A stretch of 64,000 nt of DNA from Brucellaceae bacterium. GTDB taxonomy: Bacteria; Pseudomonadota; Alphaproteobacteria; Rhizobiales; Rhizobiaceae. The translations under genes were made by a program, and so were the position numbers. The notes under the pieces are model-generated. The model saw only the letters and a program-made list of their open reading frames with translations, was not told the origin of the DNA and ran no database searches. Shown one piece after another: positions 8,468 to 17,658 of the stretch. The stretch lies in the NCBI GenBank assembly GCA_020637755.1, contig JACKJW010000002.1:1-64000 (forward strand). The letters are read 5' to 3'. The stretch's first letter is position 1, and each line of letters starts with the position of its first letter.

Positions 8468-9799
8468 ATGCGTCTGTCGCGCTACTTCCTGCCCATCCTC
8501 AAGGAAAACCCTCGCGAGGCCGAGATCGTCTCGCACCGGCTGATGCTGCGCGCCGGCATGATCCGCCAGCAGTCGGCCGGCATTTTTTCGCTGCTGCCGC
8601 TGGGCCTGAAGGTTCTCAACAAGGTCACCCGGATCATCCGCGAGGAACAGAACCGGGCAGGGGCCATCGAGATCCTCATGCCGACCATCCAGTCGGCCGA
8701 GCTGTGGCGCGAGAGCGGCCGCTATGACGACTACGGCAAGGAAATGCTGCGCATTGAGGACCGCCACGAGCGCGACATGCTGTTCGGCCCGACCAACGAG
8801 GAAATGGTCACCGACATTTTCCGCTCCTACGTGAAGTCCTACAAGGACCTGCCGCTGAACCTCTATCACATCCAGTGGAAGTTCCGCGACGAGGTGCGTC
8901 CCCGCTTCGGCGTCATGCGCGGGCGTGAATTCCTGATGAAGGATGCCTATTCCTTCGATCTTGACTATGAGGCGTCCAGGGCCGCCTACAACCGCATGTT
9001 CGTCTCCTACCTGCGCACCTTCGAGCGTATGGGCATGAAGGCGATTCCCATGCGCGCCGACACCGGCCCAATCGGCGGCAATCTTTCGCACGAGTTCATC
9101 ATCCTGGCCGACACCGGCGAATCGGAAGTGTTCTGCCATTCCGATTTCATGGAGATGAAGGCGCCGGGCGCTGACACGGATTTCTCAAACGACGCCGAGA
9201 TTGCGGCCATCGTTGATCAATGGACTGCGCCTTATGCCGCGACCGACGAGATGCATGACGAAGCGGCCTGGGCTGCCATTCCCGCTGCCGAGCAGAAGAA
9301 TGCGCGCGGCATCGAAGTGGGCCACATCTTCCATTTCGGCACAAAGTATTCCGAGCCGATGGGCGCAAAAGTGACCGGCCCGGATGGCAAGGATCATTAT
9401 GTCTCCATGGGCTCCTACGGCATCGGCCCGACGCGCGTGATCGCCGCCATCATCGAGGCAAGCCATGATGAGAACGGCATCATCTGGCCGGATGCGGTGG
9501 CCCCCTTCGAGATGTCCGTCATCAACATGAAACCGGGCAATGCCGAGTGCGACGCCGCCTGCGAAAAGGTCTATGGCGAGCTGACAGCTGCGGGACGCGA
9601 TGTGCTCTATGATGACACCGACAAGTCCGCCGGCCAGAAATTCGCCACCCATGACCTGATCGGTGTGCCGTGGCAGATCATCGCGGGCCCGCGCGCCGTC
9701 GCCAATGGCGAGGTCGAGGTGAAGAACCGCAAGACCGGCGAGCGTGAGACCATGCCCATCGAGGCGGCCATCGCCCGTTTCGGCAAGGCGTCCGCATGA
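8468..9799 (+). CDS. proS: Prolyl-tRNA synthetase (short alphaproteobacterial form)
   Basis: Class II synthetase charging tRNA-Pro, 443 aa. Class II motifs are visible: motif 2 around QWKFRDEVRPRFGVMRGREF and motif 3 GSYGIGPTRVIAAIIE, then the anticodon-binding domain. It is about 130 residues shorter than E. coli ProS because the inserted cis-editing domain is absent, the normal state in Alphaproteobacteria. AAGGGA sits about 10 bases before the ATG. The stop overlaps the lolC start by four bases (ATGA). Confidence 0.96.
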   Translation: MRLSRYFLPILKENPREAEIVSHRLMLRAGMIRQQSAGIFSLLPLGLKVLNKVTRIIREEQNRAGAIEILMPTIQSAELWRESGRYDDYGKEMLRIEDRHERDMLFGPTNEEMVTDIFRSYVKSYKDLPLNLYHIQWKFRDEVRPRFGVMRGREFLMKDAYSFDLDYEASRAAYNRMFVSYLRTFERMGMKAIPMRADTGPIGGNLSHEFIILADTGESEVFCHSDFMEMKAPGADTDFSNDAEIAAIVDQWTAPYAATDEMHDEAAWAAIPAAEQKNARGIEVGHIFHFGTKYSEPMGAKVTGPDGKDHYVSMGSYGIGPTRVIAAIIEASHDENGIIWPDAVAPFEMSVINMKPGNAECDAACEKVYGELTAAGRDVLYDDTDKSAGQKFATHDLIGVPWQIIAGPRAVANGEVEVKNRKTGERETMPIEAAIARFGKASA

Positions 9800-11079
9800 G
9801 CCAGCCGGACGCCATTCCGTCCGGTGCCGGGCCGTTTTCGGCCTTCGAGCGCATGGTGGCGCTGCGCTACCTGCGCTCGCGGCGCAAGGAGACCATTGTC
9901 TCCGTCATCGCGCTGATCTCGTTTATCGGCATCATGCTGGGGGTCGCCACGCTCATCATCGTCATGGCGGTGATGAACGGTTTCCGCGAGGAACTGGTGG
10001 AGCGCATCCTCGGCACCAACGGCCATGTCGTCCTGCAACCCATCGACAGTCCGCTGACCGATTTTGACGCCGTTGCCAAGCGCATCGAGGCACTGGACGG
10101 CGTCAAATACGCGCTGCCCGTGGTGGAGGGGCAAGCGCTGGCTTCGGGTCGCGTCGGCGCTGGCACCGGCGCTCTGGTGCGCGGCGTGCGTGACGAGGAT
10201 TTCGACCGGTTGGAACTGGTGAAGAACAACGTCAAGCAGGGCACCTTCGCCAATTTCGCCCAAGCCGGCGGGCTCGCTATCGGCACCCGCATGGCGGAAA
10301 ATCTCGGGCTTGGCATTGGCGACCTGCTGACGCTGGTCTCCCCGGAAGGCGACGTCACGCCGCTTGGCACCACGCCCCGCGTCAAAGCCTATCCGGTGAC
10401 GGCCATCTTCGAGATCGGCATGTCGGAATATGATGCCTCGATCATCTATATGCCGCTTGCCGAGGCGCAGCTGTATTTCAACCAGGACGACAAGGTCCAG
10501 TCGATCGAGATATTCCTGAAGGATGCCGACACGGTGGACGCCATTCGTCCGGAGATCGAACTGGCGGCTCAGCGGCAGGTGTTCCTGACCGACTGGCGCC
10601 AGCGCAACAAGTCCTTCTTCTCCGCCCTCCAGGTGGAGCGCAACGTGATGTTCATGATCCTCACCTTGATCGTGCTTGTCGCCGCGCTGAACATCATTTC
10701 CGGCCTCATCATGCTGGTGAAGGACAAGGGCCGCGACATTGCCATCCTGCGCACCATGGGGGCATCGTCCGGTTCGGTGCTGCGCATCTTCATGATGACG
10801 GGCGCGGCCATCGGCATCACCGGCACCATCGGCGGGGTGATCCTCGGCCTGGTCGTCTGCTGGAACATCGAATCGATCCGCCAGTTCTTCTCCTGGCTGT
10901 CGGGCACCACGATCTTCGATCCGAACCTCTATTTCCTGAGCCAGCTCCCGGCCAAGATCGATGCGGGCGAAACGGTCTCCGTCGTCATCATGGCGCTGAC
11001 ACTTTCCTTCATCGCCACCATCCTTCCCGCCTGGCGGGCCGCCCGGATCGATCCGGTCGATGCGCTGAGGTACGAGTGA
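9796..11079 (+). CDS. lolC: Lipoprotein-releasing ABC transporter permease (LolC/LolE type)
   Basis: Inner-membrane permease of the Lol system, which extracts outer-membrane lipoproteins for hand-over to LolA. 427 aa. An N-terminal helix (VSVIALISFIGIMLGVATL) precedes a large periplasmic MacB-PCD-like domain (about residues 50-250). Three C-terminal helices form an FtsX-type permease domain, ending in the typical PAWRAARIDPVDALRYE. Rhizobiales carry one LolC/E protein acting as a homodimer. It overlaps proS by four bases and lolD by one. Confidence 0.93.
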   Translation: MSQPDAIPSGAGPFSAFERMVALRYLRSRRKETIVSVIALISFIGIMLGVATLIIVMAVMNGFREELVERILGTNGHVVLQPIDSPLTDFDAVAKRIEALDGVKYALPVVEGQALASGRVGAGTGALVRGVRDEDFDRLELVKNNVKQGTFANFAQAGGLAIGTRMAENLGLGIGDLLTLVSPEGDVTPLGTTPRVKAYPVTAIFEIGMSEYDASIIYMPLAEAQLYFNQDDKVQSIEIFLKDADTVDAIRPEIELAAQRQVFLTDWRQRNKSFFSALQVERNVMFMILTLIVLVAALNIISGLIMLVKDKGRDIAILRTMGASSGSVLRIFMMTGAAIGITGTIGGVILGLVVCWNIESIRQFFSWLSGTTIFDPNLYFLSQLPAKIDAGETVSVVIMALTLSFIATILPAWRAARIDPVDALRYE

Positions 11080-11756
11080 TGGCCGGTGCGCTGGAACTGA
11101 AGGCGGTCAGCCGCCACTACGAGCAGGGAGGCAAGCGCCTCGTCATTCTGGAGCAGTGCGATTTCTCCATCCGACCCGGTGAGATGGTGGCGCTGGTTGC
11201 GCCCTCCGGCGCGGGCAAATCCACGCTGCTGCATACCGCAGGCTTGCTGGAACGCCCGGATGGCGGCGAGGTGATGCTGAACGGGCGCGCCTGCGGCAGG
11301 TTGAGCGACGATCAGCGCACCGCCATCCGCCGCAACGACATCGGCTTCGTCTACCAGTTCCATCACCTGCTGCCGGAATTTACCGCGCTGGAAAACATCA
11401 TGATGCCGCAGCTTGTCGCCGGTCTGGCCAAGGGCGAAGCGGCAGAGCGCGCCCAGCAATTGCTGGACTACATGAAGGTCGGACATCGCGCCGCCCATCG
11501 CCCGTCCGAACTGTCGGGCGGTGAGCAGCAGCGCGTCGCCATTGCCCGCGCCGTCGCCAACGCGCCCTATGTTCTGCTCGCCGACGAGCCAACCGGCAAT
11601 CTTGATCCTGTCACGTCCTCCTATGTCTTCGAGGCGCTGGAGGCGCTGGTGCGCAATTCCGGCCTGTCGGCGCTGATCGCCACCCACAATCACGAACTGG
11701 CCGGCCGCATGGACCGCCGCGTGACGCTGAAGGACGGCAAGGTCGTCGAGTTCTGA
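11079..11756 (+). CDS. lolD: Lipoprotein-releasing ABC transporter ATP-binding protein
   Basis: ATPase driving LolC-dependent lipoprotein release, 225 aa. Walker A APSGAGKSTLLH, signature LSGGEQQRVAIARA and Walker B VLLADEPTGNLD are all present. The start ATG overlaps the lolC stop (TGATG); an in-frame GTG at 11076 would add one residue. Last gene of the proS-lolC-lolD coupled unit. Confidence 0.95.
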   Translation: MAGALELKAVSRHYEQGGKRLVILEQCDFSIRPGEMVALVAPSGAGKSTLLHTAGLLERPDGGEVMLNGRACGRLSDDQRTAIRRNDIGFVYQFHHLLPEFTALENIMMPQLVAGLAKGEAAERAQQLLDYMKVGHRAAHRPSELSGGEQQRVAIARAVANAPYVLLADEPTGNLDPVTSSYVFEALEALVRNSGLSALIATHNHELAGRMDRRVTLKDGKVVEF

Positions 11757-11821
11757 GGCGACAGGCCCAGGCCGGCATTCACACATCCTTAACCAACGAA
11801 ACGCGGATAACGGGGAAATAT

Positions 11822-11889
11822 GTTCCTGTTCTGTTTTCATGCTTGCGCAGGAACAAAAACGGAACTACAAGAGAGAACAGAAAACGAAC
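11822..11889 (+). promoter_or_regulatory. Cluster of LexA (SOS) operators
   Basis: Two exact copies of the alphaproteobacterial LexA box GAAC-N7-GAAC: GAACAAAAACGGAAC at 11851-11865 and GAACAGAAAACGAAC at 11875-11889. A third near match in the opposite orientation, GTTC-N7-GTTT, lies at 11822-11836. They sit 18-86 bases before the start of the 28-codon gene at 11908, so they are placed to repress it and possibly dnaE. Operator identity follows from the known consensus; binding is inferred. Confidence 0.85.
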
Positions 11890-11907
11890 ACGAGGGAGTT
11901 TCGTGCC

Positions 11908-11994
11908 ATGACCGAGATCGTGCAGGACGTGTTTTCGCTGGTTTCCGTTTCGCTTTTCATCGTCGCATCGGCCATGTGGATCGGCGCCTTCTGA
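11908..11994 (+). CDS. SOS-controlled 28-residue membrane peptide, SidA-like
   Basis: 28 codons starting MTEIVQDV; residues 9-27 (FSLVSVSLFIVASAMWIGA) form one hydrophobic helix, and the last residue is Phe. GAGGGAG lies about 10 bases before the ATG. Two perfect LexA boxes lie immediately upstream. Size, single membrane helix and LexA control match SidA of Caulobacter crescentus, a 29-residue SOS-induced inner-membrane inhibitor of division that acts on FtsW. The function is inferred from these shared properties, not from alignment. It lies 200 bp before dnaE and may share its transcript. Confidence 0.7.
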   Translation: MTEIVQDVFSLVSVSLFIVASAMWIGAF

Positions 11995-12007
11995 GGCAGA
12001 TGCCCTT

Positions 12008-12024
12008 GGCCGGTTCAACCGGCC
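12008..12024. repeat. Perfect inverted repeat between the micropeptide and dnaE
   Basis: GGCCGGTT-C-AACCGGCC, 14 bases after the micropeptide stop. It could fold as a tight hairpin and partly stop transcription before dnaE, but there is no T-tract. Confidence 0.5.
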
Positions 12025-12194
12025 AGTCCCGCCAGCAGCCACATTCGGGTTACGGCTGCGCCCGCAACGGACGGGGGCGGGGGATAACGGGGACGGGGCG
12101 GCCGATCCGCCCCTCCCGGAGACTGCAAGTCTGGACTTGAGTGCCTGCGCGTCCGATGATCCCGCTTCGTTCAAGGGGATTCGGATAGAGGCAG

Positions 12195-15100
12195 ATGGTT
12201 CAGGCGGCGGACAGCGGGAAGATTTTCATCCACCTGCGCGTCCATTCCCAATATTCGCTGCTGGAAGGCGCCTTGCCGCTTGGCAAGATCATCGGCCATG
12301 CGGTGAAGGATCAGGCTCCGGCCATCGCGGTGACGGACACGAACAACCTGTTCGGCGCACTGGAATTTGCGCAGAAGGCCACCAAGGACGGCGTGCAGCC
12401 GATCATCGGCTGCCAGCTTTCGGTTGATTTTGCCGACCGGGAGGGCGAGGCGGGCAGGGGCCATCCGCGCAGGCCTGAGGTGCTGCCGTCGCTGGTGATG
12501 ATTGCGGCCAGCCGCGAGGGCTATGCCAATCTCGTGCGCCTTGTCAGCCGGGCCTATCTGGCGACGGGCGACGGCGAGCCGGTCCATGTGCGCCCCGAAT
12601 GGCTGGAGGAGCTGGCCGAAGGGGTGATCTGTCTCACTGGCGGGCCGGACGGTCCCGTCGGGCGGGAGTTGAAATCCGGCCACGCGCAGCTTGCCGAGGC
12701 GCGGCTGACACGCCTCAAGGCAATCTATGGCGACCGTCTTTACGTCGAGCTTCAGCGCTGCCGTGGCCATGACCGCGCGCTGGAAGCCGCAACGCTCGAT
12801 CTCGCCTATGCCCACGAACTGCCGCTTGTCGCCACCAACGAGGCCTTTTTTCCAGCCCGCGATGACTATGACGCCCATGACGCGCTGATCGCCATTGCCG
12901 AAGGCACGGTGATCGCGGTGGACGAGCGCCGCAAGCTGACACCCGACAATTACCTGCGCAGCCAGGCGGAAATGGCGGAGCTTTTCGCCGACCTGCCGGA
13001 AGCCATCGCCAACACGGTCGAGATTGCCCGGCGCTGCCATTATTTCACCGAGACCCGCGCGCCCATCCTGCCGCGCTTCACCGGCGGTGATCTCGACGAT
13101 GCCGATGCGGTGGTGGCCGCCGAGGCCACCGAATTGCGGCGCCAGGCGGTGGACGGGTTGAAGGCCCGCCTTGATGCACAGGGCCTGTCGCCAGGCTACA
13201 CGGTCGAGGATTACGGGAAGCGCCTCGACTACGAGCTCGGCATCATCGAGCGCATGAAGTTTCCGGGCTACTTCCTCATCGTGGCGGATTTCATCAAATG
13301 GGCCAAGCAGCAGGATATCCCGGTCGGGCCGGGCCGCGGCTCGGGCGCGGGCTCGCTGGTCGCCTGGGTGCTGACCATCACCGACATTGACCCGCTGCGC
13401 TTCTCGCTTCTCTTCGAGCGTTTCCTGAACCCGGAACGCGTGTCGATGCCCGACTTCGATATCGATTTCTGCCAGGACCGCCGCGAAGAGGTGATCCGCT
13501 ACGTGCAGGGCAAATACGGCCGCGACCAGGTGGCCCAGATCATCACCTTCGGATCCTTGCAGGCGCGCGCCGTGTTGCGTGATGTCGGCCGCGTGCTCCA
13601 GATGCCCTATGGCCAGGTCGACCGGCTTTGCAAGCTGGTGCCGTCGAACCCGGCCAATCCCGTGCCGCTCGCCAAGGCGGTGGAGGATGAAATCCGCTTT
13701 GCCGAGGAGATCGAGAAGGAGCCGATTGTCGGCACGCTGATCGACATCGCCAAGAAGCTCGAAGGGCTCTATCGCCACGCCTCCACCCATGCGGCTGGCA
13801 TCGTCATCGGCGACCGGCCGCTGTCCGAACTGGTCCCGATGTATCGCGATCCCCGCTCCGACATGCCGGTCACCCAGTTCAACATGAAGTGGGTGGAGCA
13901 GGCGGGGCTGGTGAAGTTTGACTTCCTCGGCCTGAAGACGCTGACCGTCATCGAGACGGCGGTGAAGTTTGTGCGCCGCCGCGGCATCGATGTCGACATG
14001 GCGAAAGTGCCGCTCGACGATGCGGACACCTACAGGATGCTGGCGCGCGGCGACACGGTCGGCATCTTCCAGGTGGAATCGGCGGGCATGCGCAAGGCGC
14101 TGATCGGCATGAAGCCCGACTGCATCGAGGACATCATCGCGCTGGTGGCGCTTTACCGTCCCGGCCCGATGGAGAACATCCCCACCTACAATGCGCGCAA
14201 GCACAAGGACGAGGAAATCGCCTCCATCCACCCCAAGATAGACCATCTGGTGAAGGAGACGCAGGGCGTCATCGTCTACCAGGAACAGGTGATGCAGATC
14301 GCGCAGGAACTGTCCGGCTATTCGCTGGGTGAGGCCGACCTGCTGCGCCGCGCCATGGGCAAGAAGATCCGCGCAGAGATGGACAAACAGCGGGTCCGCT
14401 TCGTCGACGGTGCGGTGGAGCGCGGCGTCGGCAAGGCGCAGGCCAACACCATCTTCGACCTGCTGGCAAAGTTCGCGGACTACGGGTTCAACAAATCGCA
14501 CGCGGCCGCCTATGCGGTTGTCTCCTACCAGACGGCCTGGTTGAAGGCCCATTACCCGGTGGAATTCCTCGCCGCGTCGATGTCCTACGACATGGCCAAC
14601 ACCGACAAGCTCAACGACTTCCGGCAGGATGCCCAGCGCATGGGCATCACGGTGGTTCCGCCATCGGTCACGACCTCGCATCACCTCTTCGAGGTGGGCG
14701 AAAACCGCATCTTCTATTCGCTCTCGGCCATCAAGGGCGTCGGCGAGGCGGCCGTGCGCCACATCGTGGCCAGGCGCGAGGAAAAGCCCTTCGCCTCGCT
14801 CGCCGATTTCTGCGAGCGGGTGGACCCGAAGATCGTCGGCAAGCGCGTGCTGGAAAGCCTGATCGCCGCCGGTGCGCTGGATGGGTTTGGCGCAACCCGC
14901 GAAGCGATGATGGCGGGCCTCGACCGCATGATGGGTCTTGGCGCGCGCGCCGCCGACAATGCCGCTTCCGGCCAGCACGACATGTTCGGCGCTGCAACCG
15001 GTGCCGAGGCCGAGCGCCTGCGCCTTCCCGCCGCAGAGCCATGGCCGACGGCGGAAAAACTGCTGAAGGAATATCAGGCGATCGGGTTCTATCTCTCCGC

Positions 15101-15671
15101 CCATCCGCTGGACGAGTACAAGCCGCAGCTGGAAAAGCTGCGTGTGCAGAGCTGGGCGGAGTTCGAGCAGGCGGTGAAGCGCGGGGCCACTGCCGGGCGG
15201 CTGGCGGGCACCGTCTCCTCGCGCCAGGAACGGCGCACCCGCACCGGCAACAAGATGGGCATCATCCTGTTTTCCGATGCCTCGGGGGCCTATGAGGCCG
15301 TGCTCTTTTCCGAAGGGCTGGCGCAATACCGAGACCTGCTGGAAACCGGTCAGTCGGTCGTCATCACGGTGGCGGCGGAAAACCGGCCGGAGGGTGTGAA
15401 CCTGCGCATCAATTCCGTGCAGAGCCTCGAAAAGGAGGCAGCAAAATCCAGCCATTCGGCCATGCGGGTCTTCGTACGCGATGCCGCGCCGCTCGATTCC
15501 ATCGCAGCCCATCTGGGCGCAAGGGGGGAGGGTCAGGTTTCGCTCATCGTCATCAAGCCGGAAGGCGCCGGCGAGGTGGAGGTGAGCCTGCCCGGCAGTT
15601 TCGCCCTGCCGCACAAGCTGCCCAATGCCATCAAGGCCATTCCCGGCGTGGTGGACGTGGAACTGGTGTGA
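12195..15671 (+). CDS. dnaE: DNA polymerase III alpha subunit
   Basis: Replicative polymerase catalytic subunit, 1158 aa. N-terminal PHP domain (IHLRVHSQYSLLEGALPLGK, about residues 10-210), catalytic palm with PDFDIDFCQDRREEVIRYVQ near residue 418, fingers including NKSHAAAYAVVSYQTAWLKA, then a helix-hairpin-helix region. An OB-fold follows near residues 1000-1080 (ATAGRLAGTVSSRQERRTRT). The length and start fit main DnaE, not the DnaE2/ImuC mutagenesis enzyme (no imuAB nearby). The LexA boxes at 11822-11889 raise the possibility of partial SOS control. Confidence 0.95.
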   Translation: MVQAADSGKIFIHLRVHSQYSLLEGALPLGKIIGHAVKDQAPAIAVTDTNNLFGALEFAQKATKDGVQPIIGCQLSVDFADREGEAGRGHPRRPEVLPSLVMIAASREGYANLVRLVSRAYLATGDGEPVHVRPEWLEELAEGVICLTGGPDGPVGRELKSGHAQLAEARLTRLKAIYGDRLYVELQRCRGHDRALEAATLDLAYAHELPLVATNEAFFPARDDYDAHDALIAIAEGTVIAVDERRKLTPDNYLRSQAEMAELFADLPEAIANTVEIARRCHYFTETRAPILPRFTGGDLDDADAVVAAEATELRRQAVDGLKARLDAQGLSPGYTVEDYGKRLDYELGIIERMKFPGYFLIVADFIKWAKQQDIPVGPGRGSGAGSLVAWVLTITDIDPLRFSLLFERFLNPERVSMPDFDIDFCQDRREEVIRYVQGKYGRDQVAQIITFGSLQARAVLRDVGRVLQMPYGQVDRLCKLVPSNPANPVPLAKAVEDEIRFAEEIEKEPIVGTLIDIAKKLEGLYRHASTHAAGIVIGDRPLSELVPMYRDPRSDMPVTQFNMKWVEQAGLVKFDFLGLKTLTVIETAVKFVRRRGIDVDMAKVPLDDADTYRMLARGDTVGIFQVESAGMRKALIGMKPDCIEDIIALVALYRPGPMENIPTYNARKHKDEEIASIHPKIDHLVKETQGVIVYQEQVMQIAQELSGYSLGEADLLRRAMGKKIRAEMDKQRVRFVDGAVERGVGKAQANTIFDLLAKFADYGFNKSHAAAYAVVSYQTAWLKAHYPVEFLAASMSYDMANTDKLNDFRQDAQRMGITVVPPSVTTSHHLFEVGENRIFYSLSAIKGVGEAAVRHIVARREEKPFASLADFCERVDPKIVGKRVLESLIAAGALDGFGATREAMMAGLDRMMGLGARAADNAASGQHDMFGAATGAEAERLRLPAAEPWPTAEKLLKEYQAIGFYLSAHPLDEYKPQLEKLRVQSWAEFEQAVKRGATAGRLAGTVSSRQERRTRTGNKMGIILFSDASGAYEAVLFSEGLAQYRDLLETGQSVVITVAAENRPEGVNLRINSVQSLEKEAAKSSHSAMRVFVRDAAPLDSIAAHLGARGEGQVSLIVIKPEGAGEVEVSLPGSFALPHKLPNAIKAIPGVVDVELV

Positions 15672-16074
15672 AGAGGAACACCGGGCGCAATCGTCAGACT
15701 GATGCGCCGGAACCAAACCGACGTCGGCAGGGCAGAGGGGGCATGCCAGATTCGAGTGCTGGGTCCTCGGGACAAGCCCGCGGATGACACGCGTGGAGGG
15801 AGACACAGCCAGTCGCCGATGGAGGCGCGTTCAGGGCAAGGTGAGCGGACGGCGGAAAAATGTCATCGGAAGCTCAAACGCCCGCCTCGTCATCCTCGCC
15901 CTTGTGGCGAGGGCCCGGTTTCTTGGCTTTTTGTATCGATCAAATTTACGAATGTGCGTCCTCGGCCCGGCAAAGAACGGCGCGGCCAAATTGTTGCCCT
16001 GTGACATCCCGCGCTTGCCTTCCCCCTGTCCCATGCGCTGAAATGGCCGGACAAGGTGAGAAGGAGCCCGCCCC
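15672..16074. other. 403-bp intergenic region with REP-like hairpins
   Basis: No convincing gene. It contains two palindromic repeat cores. 15764-15784 has TCCTCGGG/CCCGCGGA arms (one mismatch) around ACAAG, resembling the Rhizobiales repeat core built on CCTCGGG-ACAA-GCCCG. 15894-15912 is a perfect 7-bp stem CCTCGCC/GGCGAGG. An AAGGAG ribosome-binding site for the next gene is at 16061-16066. No clear promoter is visible. Confidence 0.5.
15764..15784. repeat. REP-like palindrome
   Basis: TCCTCGGGACAAGCCCGCGGA, an imperfect hairpin downstream of dnaE that resembles intergenic repeats common in alphaproteobacterial genomes. A related hairpin lies at 15894-15912. Confidence 0.45.
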
Positions 16075-17616
16075 ATGATCCGCCTCGTCACAATCGCGGC
16101 ATTGCTGCTGGCGTCCTTTGCGGCGCATGCAGCCGAGATCACGCTCGTGTCCTACCGCTACTCCAAGGCGCGGCCTGTTCCCCACATCAGGCTGACCGGC
16201 GTCATCCGTCCGGGCGACGAGGAAACCTTCGCCAAGGTGATGCAACTGGCCAAGAGCTGTGCCAATTGCGGGCGCGATGATGGCGGTCCCTGGGCGGTGG
16301 TGTCGCTCGCCAGCCCCGGCGGTCATTACAAGACCGGCATCGCACTGGCTGATGCCTTCCGTGGTTCGATTGCGGCGACGGTTGTGGAAGGCGGCGACAC
16401 CTGCCTGTCGGCCTGTGCCGTTGCCTTTCTGGGCGGCTCGGGCTTCTGGCCGACGGGCGGCATCGGCGTCTTTATCGACCGCACCATCGAACCGGGTGCG
16501 AAGGTCGGCTGGCACTCACCGCTCTTTCCCGACGAGGTGGTCGCCTCCATCACCGATGGCGGGCAGGCCAAGCTGGCACTGGATACGACGCGCATCGGCA
16601 TTTCCTCCATGGTGCAGGTGCTGACCAAGTACAATGTCAGCCCTTTGGTCATCGACAAGATCATCGCCATGGGCGAGGGCGAAACCTGGAACGCCGATAC
16701 GGCGGGATCGCTCTTCGAGGTGCGCGCCAACCTGCCGGACTTTCCCTCCAACAGCCTCGACATCCCCTTCGAGGAGCAACTGCGCAATGCCTGCGCGCGT
16801 CTGGCCGCCTACCACTACAATTCGTCGCTGGAGGACGGCATGAAGGCCGTGTCCGGGCCGGTCGAAACACTGAATACCACCGACACGCAGGGCAAGACAC
16901 TGACCGGCATCAACATCGATGACCGCCCGCTCAACGTCGCGGCCTGTGGCACCAACCCGGATGGACGCGACGGCAACACGCTGCTGGTCGCCATCCTGTA
17001 CCGGCTTGACGGCAAGGGCGAGGGCAATCTGGAACTCGCCAAGCAGCTGTCCAATGCGGTGGACGGCGGCTGGTCCTTTGTCGGCTATGACGGCGGTGAT
17101 GCCACGCGTTCGGTGCTCTTCCTCGGCACGCTGGCGCAGGCACTGCTGCCGCCGGATTTTCCGCTGGCGAGCCTCCAGCCGCTGGTCAGCGCCGCCATTG
17201 ACGAGGGCAAGGCTGTCGACGGCGCGGCCATCCTGCCGACATTGAAGCGCGACCTTGGCCTGACCACCCTCAGCGAAACCGCCTTTGCCCGGGTGCAAGC
17301 GGGCGAGGGGATGATCATCGCCGAGCAGGTTGGCCGCGCCGACCTCGCCGACGAGCTGATCAACGACAAGACCGGCGGTCTCGATCTCACCTATTCCAAG
17401 GATTTCGCCAATGCGCTGGTGCGCTCTGGCAATGACACCGAAAACGGCACGTCCTTCTACTGGATGGCCATCCGCGCCGGCGCGCGCGCGGCCGCCATCC
17501 GCATCGAGATGCCGGTGCCGGGAGACAAGCTCACACCGGTGCAGAAGAAGCTGATCGCCGCCTATGCATGCTCGGTGGATTTCGAGGGCCGCCACCTGCC
17601 ATGCTACGAGAAATAG
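16075..17616 (+). CDS. Periplasmic ClpP/crotonase-fold protein (COG3904-like)
   Basis: 513 aa, starting with a clear Sec signal peptide (LLLASFAAHA-AE, cleavage near residue 20). Residues about 35-190 match the COG3904 predicted periplasmic protease-like family. VVSLASPGGHYKTGIALADA leads to DTCLSACAVAFLGG with a candidate nucleophile Ser112, and His147 lies in GWHSPLF. The C-terminal 300 residues match nothing I recognise. AAGGAG lies about 8 bases before the ATG. Substrate unknown; a serine peptidase or a non-catalytic ClpP-fold relative are both possible. Confidence 0.65.
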   Translation: MIRLVTIAALLLASFAAHAAEITLVSYRYSKARPVPHIRLTGVIRPGDEETFAKVMQLAKSCANCGRDDGGPWAVVSLASPGGHYKTGIALADAFRGSIAATVVEGGDTCLSACAVAFLGGSGFWPTGGIGVFIDRTIEPGAKVGWHSPLFPDEVVASITDGGQAKLALDTTRIGISSMVQVLTKYNVSPLVIDKIIAMGEGETWNADTAGSLFEVRANLPDFPSNSLDIPFEEQLRNACARLAAYHYNSSLEDGMKAVSGPVETLNTTDTQGKTLTGINIDDRPLNVAACGTNPDGRDGNTLLVAILYRLDGKGEGNLELAKQLSNAVDGGWSFVGYDGGDATRSVLFLGTLAQALLPPDFPLASLQPLVSAAIDEGKAVDGAAILPTLKRDLGLTTLSETAFARVQAGEGMIIAEQVGRADLADELINDKTGGLDLTYSKDFANALVRSGNDTENGTSFYWMAIRAGARAAAIRIEMPVPGDKLTPVQKKLIAAYACSVDFEGRHLPCYEK

Positions 17617-17642
17617 GGGTCGGTCTGCCTGCCAGATACTTG

Positions 17643-17658
17643 CATATGTTTTCATATG
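17643..17658. promoter_or_regulatory. CATATG-TTTT-CATATG repeat before the rhodanese gene
   Basis: Two CATATG palindromes separated by four T, 39 bases before the rhodanese start, in an otherwise GC-rich region and followed by TAATAA. A dyad like this near the expected promoter could be an operator. Related sulfur-handling genes in Rhizobiales are controlled by ArsR-type repressors such as BigR, but the site does not let me name the regulator. Confidence 0.35.

Noticed and set aside
12171..15806. 1211-codon open frame on the minus strand across dnaE
   Set aside because: Exact antisense of dnaE, caused by high GC at third codon positions; no ribosome site and no recognisable domain. Similar long antisense frames over nuoM, nuoN, birA, rnj, rnr, the acyl-CoA dehydrogenase gene and gatB were dropped for the same reason.
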